Shown here one piece after another: positions 1 through 8,928 of a DNA stretch of 64,000 nucleotides (positions within the stretch are counted from its first letter, which is position 1; every line of letters begins with the position of its first letter). Made by a program: the position numbers and the translations under genes. The DNA is from Nocardioides sp. (GTDB lineage: Bacteria; Actinomycetota; Actinomycetes; Propionibacteriales; Nocardioidaceae). The DNA lies in contig NZ_JASBRN010000057.1 of NCBI RefSeq assembly GCF_030149505.1, positions 18,276 through 82,275 of the forward strand, given 5' to 3'. The notes under the pieces were generated by a model. The model was not told the origin of the DNA, ran no database searches, and was given only the letters and a program-made list of their open reading frames with translations.

Positions 1-81
1 CTCGACCCGGTCAAGTCCAAGGGACGGCCCTCGTCTCCCTACCGCCCGCCGGTTCTCGGCGCAGCACGAGAGATGCCACCG

Positions 82-630
82 TCACGCCCGACGTACCGAC
101 GTTCCGTCCCACACAAGCACGTCGCCATTGCCGACCACGCCCAGCTCGGTACCTCCAGGCAGCAGGCGGAAGAGTTCGCCGTGACCCACGACCACGTGGG
201 TCACCCCTTCAGCCAGGGAGCCCAGGGCTGCTTGGCCCCGGCTGCACGCACTGGCGGAATCCTCTACGCCACCGTGGGCGAGAGCCACCAGGGAAGCCCC
301 GCCGGTCCACGCGACGGTGCGAGTGTGCCGTGTCCCCTCGAACAGGCCGAAGGAACGCTCGCGCAGCCGGACGTCCTCCCCACGACTCGCCCCCAACCGC
401 CGGGCCATGATCTCGGCGCCCGCGACCGCTCGGCCCAGATCGCTCGATGTCACGTGCACAGCCCCCTCCCCGGACACGAGGCCCGCGATTCTCGCGGCAG
501 CGGCGACCATCTGTTCGCGCCCCCGAACGGTGAGTCGGGGATGGGCGGTCTGCCCCTGCGTCACGCCGCTGATGTTCCACTCCGACTCCCCGTGCCTCAC
601 GAGGTACACCGACTCCTGCACGCGTCCCAT
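82..630 (-). CDS. Histidine phosphatase family protein, possible alpha-ribazole phosphatase
   Basis: The 182-residue product carries the phosphohistidine motif near its N-terminus (VRHGESEWN, about residues 11-19) and the second catalytic-core motif VVGHGE near residue 148, so it belongs to the phosphoglycerate-mutase-like branch of histidine phosphatases. It starts at the ATG just before VQESVYLVRHG; longer readings run back through the cobN riboswitch and are not credible. It is divergent from cobN and sits at the edge of a cobalamin island, which suggests dephosphorylation of alpha-ribazole phosphate or adenosylcobalamin phosphate (CobC/CobZ-type role). That substrate is inferred only from context; the family is functionally broad. 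No riboswitch faces this gene. Confidence 0.75.
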   Translation of the reverse strand: MGRVQESVYLVRHGESEWNISGVTQGQTAHPRLTVRGREQMVAAAARIAGLVSGEGAVHVTSSDLGRAVAGAEIMARRLGASRGEDVRLRERSFGLFEGTRHTRTVAWTGGASLVALAHGGVEDSASACSRGQAALGSLAEGVTHVVVGHGELFRLLPGGTELGVVGNGDVLVWDGTSVRRA

Positions 631-634
631 CCTC

Positions 635-745
635 CCGTAGGCTGCCTGGGATCCACGGCGCAGGAACCCGGTGAGACTCCGGGGCGGTTCCGCCACTGTG
701 ACCGAGCACGCGTGCTCGAAGCCAGACACTGGCCGTGGGTGAATC
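635..745 (+). promoter_or_regulatory. Cobalamin riboswitch upstream of cobN
   Basis: Readable class elements are a GGAA..CCGGTGAGACTCCGG core, the GCCACTGTGA segment near 690, and a terminal B12 box (AAGCCAGACACTGGCC, about 719-734). It ends about 50 bases before cobN, whose ribosome site GGAGGAGG (about 772-779) would be the regulated element. Expected to repress cobN-cobF-cobQ-cobK when adenosylcobalamin is plentiful. Boundaries are approximate. Confidence 0.85.
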
Positions 746-789
746 CGACCGCTACACGGGGCGAGAACCCCGGAGGAGGACCCCGGCAC

Positions 790-3700
790 ATGGCCGCGTC
801 CGTACACGTCTGCCTGCTCTCCACGTCCGACACGGACCTGCTCTCGGCCCGGGCAAGCGGCGTGAGCTTCGCGCTGGCCAACCCGGCGCGCAGCACGGAC
901 ACCGAGCTGGACGCGGTGATCGAGGGAGCCGACCTCGTCGTCGTCCGCCAGCTGGGCTCGCCCCACGACCTGTGGCACGGACTGTCCGCTGTGCGCGCGT
1001 CCGGCACTCCCCTGGTCGTCCTGGGTGGCGAGCAGCAGCCCAGCGCCGAGCTGATGGAGCTCAGCACCGTCCCGATCGGTGTCGCCGCCGAGGCGCACCG
1101 CTACCTGGCCGAAGGCGGTCCGGCGAATCTCGCGCAGATGCACGCCTTCCTCTCCGACACAGTCCTGCTCACCGGCGAAGGGTTCGAGCCACCGGCGGTC
1201 GTGCCGTCGTGGGGCTTCGCCGAGCGGAGCGCCCCCGCCGACGCGTCGCTGCCGAAGGTCGGCATCCTCTACTACCGCGCCCACCAGACCAGCGGCAACA
1301 CCGCCTTCGCACACGCGCTGGCGGACGCCGTGGACGCCACCGGCCGAGGTGTGGGCGTCCCCATCTTCGCTGGCTCGCTGCGGAGCGCCCCCGACGACCT
1401 CTTCGACGCCCTTGGTCAGCTCGACGCACTCGTGGTGACTGTCTTGGCCGCCGGCGGCAGCGTCCCGGCCTCGGTCAGCGCAGGAGGTGACGACGAGACC
1501 TGGGACGTCGAGCGGATCGCCGCCCTCGACATCCCCGTCCTCCAGGGCCTGTGCCTGACCAGCAGCCGTGAGGAGTGGGAGGCCAACGACGACGGCGTGA
1601 CCCCGCTGGATTCGGCGAACCAGATCGCCATCCCGGAGTTCGACGGACGCATCATCACCGCGCCGTTCTCCTTCAAGGAGATCGACGACGAGGGGCTACC
1701 CCGCTACGTCGCCGACCGTGAGCGGTGTGCCCGCGTCGCCACCATCGCGGTCAACCACGCCCACCTGCGTCACGTCCCGAACGCCGAGAAGAAGATCGCC
1801 CTCGTCCTCTCCGCGTACCCCACCAAGCACTCCCGCATCGGCAACGCCGTGGGCCTTGACACCCCGGTCTCGACCATTCGCCTGCTCCGACGGCTCCGAG
1901 ACGCCGGGTACGACCTGGGCGGCCCCGGCGCCGTGCCGGGCCTCGACCTCACCGACGACACCGAGGCCGGCGACACGCTGATCCACGCCATGATCGCGGC
2001 CGGCGGCCAGGACGAGGAATGGTTGACGTCCGGACAGCTCACTGACGCTCACGTTCGCATCAGCACCGAGCAGTACCGACGCTGGACCGCACATCTTCCC
2101 CAGGCTCTGCGCGACGAGATGACCGAGGCGTGGGGTGAGGCTCCCGGCTCGCTCTTCGTCAACGAGGCCGACGAGATCGTGATCGCCACGCTGGTCGCCG
2201 GCAACGTGGTCATCATGATCCAGCCGCCCCGCGGCTTCGGCGAGAACCCGGTGGCGATCTACCACGACCCTGACCTGGCGCCGACCCACCACTACATGGC
2301 GGCCTACCGCTGGTTGGAGGAGTCCCCGAACTCAGGTGGTTTCGGTGCCCACGCGGTCGTCCATGTCGGCAAGCACGGTTCCCTGGAGTGGCTGCCGGGC
2401 AAGAATGCTGCGCTCTCGGCCGAGTGTGGCACCGATGCCGTGCTGGGCAACCTGCCGCTCTTCTACCCGTTCCTCGTCAACGACCCCGGTGAAGGGGCCC
2501 AGGCGAAGCGACGTGCCCACGCCACCATCGTCGACCACCTCATCCCGCCGATGGCGCGCGCCGAGACATACGGCGACATCGCCCGTCTCGAGCAACTGCT
2601 GGACGAATACGGCAACATCGCCGCGATGGACCCGGCCAAGCTGCCCGCCATCCGTGGCGAGATCTGGCAGCTCATGAAGGCCGCGGAGCTGCACCGCGAC
2701 CTCGGCCTCGACGAGCGCCCCGACGACGAGGAGTTCGACGACTTCCTGTTGCACGTCGACGGGTGGCTGTGCGAGATCAAGGACGTCCAGATCCGCGACG
2801 GCCTGCACGTCCTGGGGCAGGCACCCGCGGACGAGGCACTGGTGAACCTGGTCCTGGCTGCGCTGCGCGCCTCCCAGGTCTGGGGCGGGGTGGGTAACGC
2901 CGTCCCGGGCCTCCGCTCTGCCCTGGGCCTGGGCGAGGGAGCGATCACCGCCGAGGTCGACGCCTTCGAGGCCGAGGCGCGCCGACTCGTCGAGGCGCTG
3001 GCCGCGGCGGACTGGGACCCCACGGTCGTGCCCGGGCTCCACGAGGACGCCGGCGTGCAGGCCGCACTCACCTTCGCCGCCGACGAAGTGGTCCCGCGCC
3101 TCGCCAGCACCACCGACGAGATGGACACGCTCCTGCACGCCCTCGACGGCGGCTACGTGCCCGCCGGGCCCTCCGGCTCACCGCTGCGCGGCCTCGTCAA
3201 CGTGCTGCCGACCGGCCGCAACTTCTACACCGTCGACCCTCGCGCCATCCCCTCGCGCCTGGCCTGGCAGACCGGTCAGGCGATGGCCGAGTCCCTCGTG
3301 CAGCGCTACCTCGACGAGACCGGCGAGCATCCCACCTCGGTCGGCCTCTCGGTGTGGGGCACCAGCGCGATGCGTACCTCGGGCGACGACGTCGCCGAGG
3401 TGCTGGCGCTGCTCGGTGTCCGTCCGGAGTGGGACGACATGTCGCGTCGGGTGAACAACCTGCAGGTGATCGACCTGGCTGAGCTGGGCCGCCCGCGCAT
3501 CGACGTCACCGTCCGGATCTCCGGCTTCTTCCGGGACGCGTTCCCCCACGTGGTGGCGATGCTGGACGACGCCGTCCAGCTGGTGGCGGACCTGGACGAG
3601 CCGGAGGAGATGAACTTCGTGCGCGCCCACAGCCGGGCCGACCTGGCCCAGCACGGGGACGCCCGCCGGGCCACGACCCGCATCTTCGGCTCGAAGCCGG

Positions 3701-4398
3701 GCTCCTACGGGGCGGGCATCCTCCAGGTGGTCGAGTCGGGCTCCTGGCGCGACGACAACGACCTGGCCGAGGTCTACACCGCGTGGGGCGGCTTCGCCTA
3801 CGGCCGTGGCCTGGACGGGGTCGCTGCGGCCGACGACATGCGTACCGCCTACCGCCGGATCAAGGTGGCCGCGAAGAACGTCGACAGCACCGAGCACGAC
3901 ATTGCCGACTCCGACGACTACTTCCAGTACCACGGCGGCATGGTGGCCACGGTGCGCGCGCTCACGGGCGCCGACCCGAAGGCGTACGTCGGCGACTCCA
4001 CCTCCCCCGACTCCGTGCGCACCCGGTCACTGCAGGAGGAGACGAACCGGGTCTTCCGGGCCCGGGTGGTCAATCCGCGCTGGATCGGCGCGATGCAGCG
4101 TCACGGCTACAAGGGCGCCTTCGAACTGGCGGCCACCGTCGACTACCTGTTCGGGTTCGACGCCACCGCCGGTGTCGTCCACGACTGGATGTACGAGTCG
4201 CTGGCGTCCTCGTACGTGTTGGACGAGACCAACCAGGACTTCCTGCGCACCTCGAACCCGTGGGCGCTGCGCGGCATCGTAGAACGGCTGCACGAGGCCG
4301 CCGAGCGCGGCCTCTGGGCCGAGCCCGACCCGGAGACGCTGGCCCAGTTGCAGAAGGTCTACCTCGAGGTCGAAGGAGACCTGGAGGACGACGCGTGA
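790..4398 (+). CDS. cobN: Aerobic cobaltochelatase large subunit CobN
   Basis: This 1202-residue protein inserts cobalt into hydrogenobyrinic acid a,c-diamide in the aerobic cobalamin pathway. It matches CobN/BchH-type chelatases over its length, including the conserved HVGKHGSLEWLPGK block around residue 520 and an AYRWLEESP stretch shortly before it. Length is close to the usual 1200-1280 residues. The ATG at 790 follows a strong GGAGGAGG site, whereas the in-frame extension to the window start reads through the riboswitch and is chance openness of GC-rich DNA. It overlaps cobF by GTGA. The ATPase partner is the ChlI-ChlD-type protein encoded on the other strand at 14453-16564, not a CobS/CobT pair. 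Confidence 0.95.
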   Translation: MAASVHVCLLSTSDTDLLSARASGVSFALANPARSTDTELDAVIEGADLVVVRQLGSPHDLWHGLSAVRASGTPLVVLGGEQQPSAELMELSTVPIGVAAEAHRYLAEGGPANLAQMHAFLSDTVLLTGEGFEPPAVVPSWGFAERSAPADASLPKVGILYYRAHQTSGNTAFAHALADAVDATGRGVGVPIFAGSLRSAPDDLFDALGQLDALVVTVLAAGGSVPASVSAGGDDETWDVERIAALDIPVLQGLCLTSSREEWEANDDGVTPLDSANQIAIPEFDGRIITAPFSFKEIDDEGLPRYVADRERCARVATIAVNHAHLRHVPNAEKKIALVLSAYPTKHSRIGNAVGLDTPVSTIRLLRRLRDAGYDLGGPGAVPGLDLTDDTEAGDTLIHAMIAAGGQDEEWLTSGQLTDAHVRISTEQYRRWTAHLPQALRDEMTEAWGEAPGSLFVNEADEIVIATLVAGNVVIMIQPPRGFGENPVAIYHDPDLAPTHHYMAAYRWLEESPNSGGFGAHAVVHVGKHGSLEWLPGKNAALSAECGTDAVLGNLPLFYPFLVNDPGEGAQAKRRAHATIVDHLIPPMARAETYGDIARLEQLLDEYGNIAAMDPAKLPAIRGEIWQLMKAAELHRDLGLDERPDDEEFDDFLLHVDGWLCEIKDVQIRDGLHVLGQAPADEALVNLVLAALRASQVWGGVGNAVPGLRSALGLGEGAITAEVDAFEAEARRLVEALAAADWDPTVVPGLHEDAGVQAALTFAADEVVPRLASTTDEMDTLLHALDGGYVPAGPSGSPLRGLVNVLPTGRNFYTVDPRAIPSRLAWQTGQAMAESLVQRYLDETGEHPTSVGLSVWGTSAMRTSGDDVAEVLALLGVRPEWDDMSRRVNNLQVIDLAELGRPRIDVTVRISGFFRDAFPHVVAMLDDAVQLVADLDEPEEMNFVRAHSRADLAQHGDARRATTRIFGSKPGSYGAGILQVVESGSWRDDNDLAEVYTAWGGFAYGRGLDGVAAADDMRTAYRRIKVAAKNVDSTEHDIADSDDYFQYHGGMVATVRALTGADPKAYVGDSTSPDSVRTRSLQEETNRVFRARVVNPRWIGAMQRHGYKGAFELAATVDYLFGFDATAGVVHDWMYESLASSYVLDETNQDFLRTSNPWALRGIVERLHEAAERGLWAEPDPETLAQLQKVYLEVEGDLEDDA

Positions 4399-5147
4399 GT
4401 GCCCACGTGCACGTCGTCGGGTTCGGCACCGGCCCCGACCACCTGACCCGCGACGCCGTCCGCGCGCTGCTGGACACCGACTACGTGCTGGCGGTGCGCA
4501 AGCAAGAGGACGACGATCTGCTGAGAGTACGCCGCGCGATCTGCGAGGAGTTCGAGGTCGAACTGGTCGAGGTGCCCGATCCGCAGCGTGACCGGGACGA
4601 CCCGACCGACTACCCGGCCGCAGTGCGCGACTGGCATGCCGCGCGGGTCGCGGCGTTCGCCGACATCCTGGCTGACAGGGGTGGCCGCGCGACCTTCCTG
4701 GTGTGGGGCGACCCCTCGCTGTACGACTCGACCTTGCGTGTGGTCGAAGGCCTGGCGGCAGATACGCGCCTCGCCGGCCTGACCTGGGACGTGGTGCCCG
4801 GCATCAGCGCTCCCCAGCTCCTTGCTGCCCGCCACCGCGTCGTGCTGCACCCGATCGGCGCGCCTGTACACGTCACCACCGCCCGCCGCCTGCGCGACAC
4901 GATCGACGAGGGCCAGCGCAACGTGCTGGTCATGCTCGGTTCCGAGGCCAGCCTTGACCTGCTCGAGAAGCTGCCCGGGTGGACCATCTGGTGGGGGGCC
5001 AACCTGGGTTCTGCCGGCGAGGAGCTGGTCGCGGGGCCGGTGCGCGACGTGCTGCCGCAGGTGCGGGCCGCTCGGGCACGGGCCCGTGAACTCGCGGGCT
5101 GGGTCATGGACGTCTACCTGCTGCGTGACCCGGTGGGGGACGTGTGA
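4395..5147 (+). CDS. cobF: Precorrin-6A synthase (deacetylating) CobF
   Basis: The 250-residue product is an SAM-dependent tetrapyrrole methyltransferase: it opens with VVGFGTGPDHLT (SAM-site glycine motif) and has WGDPSLYDS, the conserved GDPxxY loop. CobF methylates C1 of precorrin-5 with loss of the acetyl group, giving precorrin-6A, a step specific to the aerobic route. The GTG start overlaps the cobN stop (GTGA), so translation is likely coupled. It lies between cobN and cobQ in the riboswitch-1 operon. Length is normal for the family (about 250 residues). Confidence 0.92.
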   Translation: MSAHVHVVGFGTGPDHLTRDAVRALLDTDYVLAVRKQEDDDLLRVRRAICEEFEVELVEVPDPQRDRDDPTDYPAAVRDWHAARVAAFADILADRGGRATFLVWGDPSLYDSTLRVVEGLAADTRLAGLTWDVVPGISAPQLLAARHRVVLHPIGAPVHVTTARRLRDTIDEGQRNVLVMLGSEASLDLLEKLPGWTIWWGANLGSAGEELVAGPVRDVLPQVRAARARARELAGWVMDVYLLRDPVGDV

Positions 5148-6640
5148 GCGGATTGCTCGTGGCGGGCACCACCTCGGACGCCGGCAAGTCGGTGGTGACC
5201 ACCGGCCTGTGCCGGGCCTTCGCGCGTCGCGGGGTCCGGGTGGCTCCGTACAAGGCCCAGAACATGTCCAACAACTCCATGGTCTGCACGGCCGCCGACG
5301 GGGGCACCGCCGAGATCGGCCGTGCCCAGTGGGTCCAGGCTCTCGCCGCCCGCGTCACCCCTGAGCCCGCCATGAACCCGGTGCTCCTGAAGCCCGGCTC
5401 CGACCGGCGAAGTCACGTCGTGGTGATGGGGCACCCGGCCGGCGAGGTCTCCGCGACCGACTTCGCGACCGATCGCCGGCACCTCGCACAGGCGGCGCAC
5501 GCCGCGTACGACGACCTCGCCTCGCGTTTCGACGTCGTGGTGGCCGAGGGCGCCGGGAGTCCGGCGGAGATCAACCTCCGCTCCAGCGACTACGTCAACA
5601 TGGGCCTGGCCCGCCACGCGGACCTGCCGGTGGTGCTGGTCGGCGACATCGACCGGGGCGGTCTCTTCGCCTCGATGTTCGGCACCCTGGCGCTGCTCGA
5701 ACCCGCGGACCAGGCGTTGCTGGCCGGCTTCGTGGTCAACAAGTTCCGCGGCGAGCTGGGGCTGCTGCGCCCGGGGCTGGAGCAGCTGGAACGTCTGACC
5801 GGACGCCCGGTGCACGGCGTGCTGCCGTGGCACCCGGATCTGTGGCTCGACTCCGAGGACGCCCTCGACCTCGAGGGCCGCCGCAGCCGTACGGGTGCCC
5901 GAGTGCGGGTCGCGGTCGTACGGCTCCCCCGGATCAGCAACTTCACCGACGTCGACGCGCTCGGCCTCGAACCGGATCTCGACGTCGTCTTCGTCTCCGA
6001 CCCGCGTGACCTCGCCGACGCCCACCTCGTGGTGCTGCCGGGAACCCGCGCCACCATGGACGACCTCGCGTGGCTGCGGTCGCGCGGCCTCGACGCCGCG
6101 ATCACCGCGCACGCCGCATCGGGCCGCCCGGTCCTGGGGATCTGCGGCGGGTTCCAGATGTTGGGGCGCAGCGTCCACGACCCGGCGGGCGTCGAAGGGG
6201 CCGCCGGCGCGTACGCCGAGGGGCTGGGTCTGCTGCCGGTGAGCACGACCTTCGCGCCGGAGAAGGCGCTGCGCCTGCCCGCCGGCGAGGCGCTGGGCGC
6301 CTCCACCAAAGGCTATGAGATCCACCACGGCCGCATCACCCGCGACCCTGACGCCGAGGAGTTCCTGGGTGGCGCCCGCGTGGGTCAGGTGTCCGGCACC
6401 ATGTGGCACGGCAGCCTGGAGGGTGACGCGTTCCGGGCCGCGTTCCTGGCGGAGGTCGCCGACCTGCCGCCGTCGGGCGCGAGCTTCCCCGCTGCCCGGG
6501 AACGGCGCATGGAGCTGCTCGCCGACCTCGTCGAGGAGCACCTCGACGTCGACGCCCTGCTGGCGCTGGCCCGGGGAGGGGCGCCTGCGTCGCTGCCCGT
6601 CCTGACCGTTCCCGCTCTCCCCCGCGAAGGTGCACGGTGA
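5144..6640 (+). CDS. cobQ: Cobyric acid synthase CobQ
   Basis: The 498-residue protein has an N-terminal dethiobiotin-synthetase-like ATPase (GTTSDAGKS, residues about 8-16; [10 protein letters not shown] shortly after) and a C-terminal class I glutamine amidotransferase with the nucleophile loop [10 protein letters not shown] and a downstream GYEIHHGR histidine. It amidates the b, d, e and g carboxylates of adenosylcobyrinic acid a,c-diamide to form cobyric acid. Its GTG start overlaps the cobF stop (GTGA) and its own stop overlaps cobK, so it is part of the cobN operon. The length is typical of CobQ/CbiP. Confidence 0.95.
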   Translation: MSGLLVAGTTSDAGKSVVTTGLCRAFARRGVRVAPYKAQNMSNNSMVCTAADGGTAEIGRAQWVQALAARVTPEPAMNPVLLKPGSDRRSHVVVMGHPAGEVSATDFATDRRHLAQAAHAAYDDLASRFDVVVAEGAGSPAEINLRSSDYVNMGLARHADLPVVLVGDIDRGGLFASMFGTLALLEPADQALLAGFVVNKFRGELGLLRPGLEQLERLTGRPVHGVLPWHPDLWLDSEDALDLEGRRSRTGARVRVAVVRLPRISNFTDVDALGLEPDLDVVFVSDPRDLADAHLVVLPGTRATMDDLAWLRSRGLDAAITAHAASGRPVLGICGGFQMLGRSVHDPAGVEGAAGAYAEGLGLLPVSTTFAPEKALRLPAGEALGASTKGYEIHHGRITRDPDAEEFLGGARVGQVSGTMWHGSLEGDAFRAAFLAEVADLPPSGASFPAARERRMELLADLVEEHLDVDALLALARGGAPASLPVLTVPALPREGAR

Positions 6641-7362
6641 AGGTTCTGCTGCTCGGCGGCACCGCGGAGGCACGCGACCTCGCCCGCCTCCTCGTCGACG
6701 AGCAGGTGGACGTGACCTCATCGCTCGCCGGCCGGGTGGCGCGCCCGCGGCTGCCGGTGGGCCCGGTCCGCATCGGTGGGTTCGGCGGGGTCGCCGGGCT
6801 GTGCGCAACGCTGGCCGCGTACGACCTCGTGGTGGACGCGACCCACCCGTTCGCGCGCGGCATGAGCGCCAACGCCGTCGAGGCCTGCACGGCCGAGCAG
6901 GTGCCCCTGTTGCGGTTCGAGCGTCCCGGCTGGGAACGGGACCCTGCCTGGAGGTACGTCCGGACGCACGACGAGGCGGCCACGCTCGCCGGGGAGCTCG
7001 GTGAGCGCCCGTTCCTGACCGTCGGCCGCCAGGAGCTGGCCCGCTTCGTGCCCGCACTGGAGCAGCTCCCCGTCCTGGCCCGGGTCGTCGACGCGCCCGA
7101 GGTGGCCCTTCCTGCCTCCTGGCGCCTGCTCACCAGCCGCGGCCCGTACACGCTCGAGGGCGACCTGGCCGTCATGCGGGAACACGGCACCGACGTCCTG
7201 GTGACGAAGGACTCCGGCGGGACGTACACCTGGCCCAAGATGCAGGCCACCGCCCAACTGGGCATCCCCGTCGTGGTGGTGGAACGACCGGAGCCGGACC
7301 CCCGCGCGCAGGTCGTGCACGCGGTGGGCCCGGCCCTCGAGTGGGTGCTGGCGCACCGCTGA
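6637..7362 (+). CDS. cobK: Precorrin-6A reductase CobK
   Basis: This 241-residue protein reduces precorrin-6A with NADPH to dihydroprecorrin-6Y. It begins [15 protein letters not shown], the CobK/CbiJ nucleotide-binding signature, and keeps the family motifs VVDATHPFA in the middle and VTKDSGG near the C-terminus. It is the last gene of the cobN-cobF-cobQ-cobK operon, joined to cobQ by a GTGA overlap. It ends one base from the convergent cbtA stop, so transcripts from the two sides must meet here; I see no strong terminator hairpin between them. Confidence 0.93.
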   Translation: MKVLLLGGTAEARDLARLLVDEQVDVTSSLAGRVARPRLPVGPVRIGGFGGVAGLCATLAAYDLVVDATHPFARGMSANAVEACTAEQVPLLRFERPGWERDPAWRYVRTHDEAATLAGELGERPFLTVGRQELARFVPALEQLPVLARVVDAPEVALPASWRLLTSRGPYTLEGDLAVMREHGTDVLVTKDSGGTYTWPKMQATAQLGIPVVVVERPEPDPRAQVVHAVGPALEWVLAHR

Positions 7363-7363
7363 G

Positions 7364-8149
7364 TCAGGCGACCGCCCTCGGGGTGGTCTCGACCCGTCCG
7401 AGCAGCCACGTGAGGGCCATGCCGAGCGTGGCCCACAGGGCCGCGAGCGTCAGGATCGAGGAGATCCGGAACTCCCACAGCACGTCAGCCGGGAAGTCGC
7501 CCAGCTCGTTGACCGCCGGCATGGCGAGTGCAGCGACGGCGACCACGACGACGTAGCCCACACCGGCCACGACGACGCCCGTCCACGCGCTCCGTTCGGC
7601 AGCGAGCCGGCGTCCGAGGACCACGGCGGCGACCATCGCGACGATCGAGATCAGCGCGAAGGCGAAGTAGTACGCGGTGCGCTCCTCGATGGTGTCACCG
7701 CTGCCCACGGCCGGCGGAGCGGCCGGGTACTTCAGGAAGGGCACCAGCGCGTACGCGACGAACCCGAGGGCGGTCACGAGCGCGGTGGAGGCGACCACCG
7801 ACAGTCGTCCCAGGCGCCCGGCGACGGCGGCGGCGACGAGGGCGATGATGCCGCCCAGGGCGACGCCGATGGCGATGGTCGCGGTGGCCAGGCCCCAGGT
7901 CTTCTGGTTGGTGCGGGTGATGCCGCCCTCCTCGTCGCTGTGAGAGTGAGTGTGGCCCTCCTCGGCGTGGGTGTGGGTGTGCGCCTCGTCCGCGGCGGGC
8001 TCGGCGGGAGCCTCCGCGGCTGAGGCCTCCTCGATGCCGATGGCGGTGTCGATCGGCGGCTCGCCGACCGTGAAGGCCACGACGAAGGCCACGATGCCGG
8101 CGATGAGGCCCGCGAGCAGGCCGCGGACCAGGAATGTACGTGCGTTCAC
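7364..8149 (-). CDS. cbtA: CbtA family cobalt transporter subunit
   Basis: The 261-residue membrane protein begins with a hydrophobic helix (residues about 6-27) and has four or more further helices. A His-rich hydrophilic loop (HTHTHAEEGHTHSHSDEE, about residues 55-73) lies between the first and second helices, as in CbtA proteins predicted by comparative genomics to import cobalt for B12 synthesis. It follows cbtB by about 145 bases on the same strand, with a small GC-rich hairpin in between, and both are expected to be under the cobalamin riboswitch at about 8570-8690. The direct transport role is family-level prediction. Confidence 0.88.
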   Translation of the reverse strand: MNARTFLVRGLLAGLIAGIVAFVVAFTVGEPPIDTAIGIEEASAAEAPAEPAADEAHTHTHAEEGHTHSHSDEEGGITRTNQKTWGLATATIAIGVALGGIIALVAAAVAGRLGRLSVVASTALVTALGFVAYALVPFLKYPAAPPAVGSGDTIEERTAYYFAFALISIVAMVAAVVLGRRLAAERSAWTGVVVAGVGYVVVVAVAALAMPAVNELGDFPADVLWEFRISSILTLAALWATLGMALTWLLGRVETTPRAVA

Positions 8150-8294
8150 TTGTGGTTCCAGTTTCTGTGGTCGTCAACGGGCCGTGCACACAGCACCGCA
8201 GGCCGAGGTCGCCGCGTCGCGAACGGCGCGGGGTCGGCTCGGGGCCGTCCCTCAGGGACGGCGCGGGTTCAGCAGCCCGGTTCCTGCGACAGAG

Positions 8295-8528
8295 TCAGTG
8301 GCAGGGGTAGCCGAGCAGGTGACGACCGTCGTGGACCCACTCGTGGATCGCGCTGCCGGCGAAGAGAGAGACGGCGCCCTGGTCGGTGCTGACGAAGAAG
8401 ACGACCAGGACCGCGAGCAGTCCGGCGAACAGGGCCCAGGGGGCGAGCTCGCGCAGGTCGACCGTCGGGATCTCGACGGCGGGAATGGCCGTGGCGCCGG
8501 AAAGCGGTGCGGCAACAGAGTGCGACAT
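8295..8528 (-). CDS. cbtB: CbtB family cobalt transporter subunit
   Basis: This is a 77-residue protein with one central transmembrane helix (ALFAGLLAVLVVFFV, about residues 32-46) and a C-terminal metal-binding tail rich in His (HEWVHDGRHLLGYPCH), the hallmark of CbtB. It starts at an ATG preceded by GGAGGAAA. CbtB and CbtA form a predicted cobalt uptake system that usually sits behind a cobalamin riboswitch, as here. A longer reading upstream would run through the riboswitch and is rejected. Confidence 0.88.
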   Translation of the reverse strand: MSHSVAAPLSGATAIPAVEIPTVDLRELAPWALFAGLLAVLVVFFVSTDQGAVSLFAGSAIHEWVHDGRHLLGYPCH

Positions 8529-8569
8529 GTTTCCTCCTCAGGGTTCTGCGCCCTGGTGATGTGGGAATG

Positions 8570-8690
8570 GACGAACGCCTGGGTCTGACTTCACCGACTG
8601 ACGTCGGTGTCACAGCAGCGCGACTGTGCCGGATTCACACCGGCTTCCATGGCGTTCGCTCGCGACAGCGTACGACGTGGAGCGCCCCGG
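8570..8690 (-). promoter_or_regulatory. Cobalamin riboswitch upstream of cbtB-cbtA
   Basis: On the minus strand the conserved core reads GGAAGCCGGTGTGAATCC followed by GGCACAGTCGCGCTGCTGTG (about 8648 down to 8611), and a B12 box (GAAGTCAGACCCAGGCGT) lies at about 8592-8575. It is followed by the cbtB ribosome site about 35 bases on. A TACGCT-like -10 is visible at about 8684-8679 on the minus strand. Edges are approximate. Confidence 0.9.
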
Positions 8691-8707
8691 TCCAGCGCCG
8701 CCCCACG

Positions 8708-8892
8708 GACTGGTACGTTGCGTGTCGCCGTGGTGCACGGGAAGCCGGTGGAAGACCGGCGCGGCCCTCGCCACTGTGAGCGCGGAGCTGCGCGACCTCG
8801 TCGGTGCTGAGGCACCGAGGCCACTGGACCGGCAGGTCCGGGAAGGCCCGTCGGGCAGTGTGGATGCGCGAGCCAGGAGACCGGCCACGGCG
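8708..8892 (+). promoter_or_regulatory. Cobalamin riboswitch upstream of the CbiX-like/ferredoxin gene
   Basis: The plus strand has the core GGGAAGCCGGTGGAAGACC (about 8739-8757), CGCCACTGTGAGC (about 8769-8781) and a very good B12 box GCGAGCCAGGAGACCGGCC (about 8867-8885). The middle arm is longer than in the other three copies. A TACGTT -10-like hexamer lies near 8714. It ends about 35 bases before the ATG at 8929. It lies back to back with the cbtB riboswitch. Confidence 0.9.
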
Positions 8893-8928
8893 TGTTCACA
8901 TCCACGAGGTGCCTGGAGAACAAGCCCG

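Noticed and set aside
1..789. Frame open from the window start through the cobN riboswitch into CobN, giving a 1441-residue or longer reading
   Set aside because: The extra part overlaps a clear riboswitch and an opposite-strand phosphatase, has no family match to CobN, and a strong ribosome site marks the ATG at 790. Openness is due to high GC.
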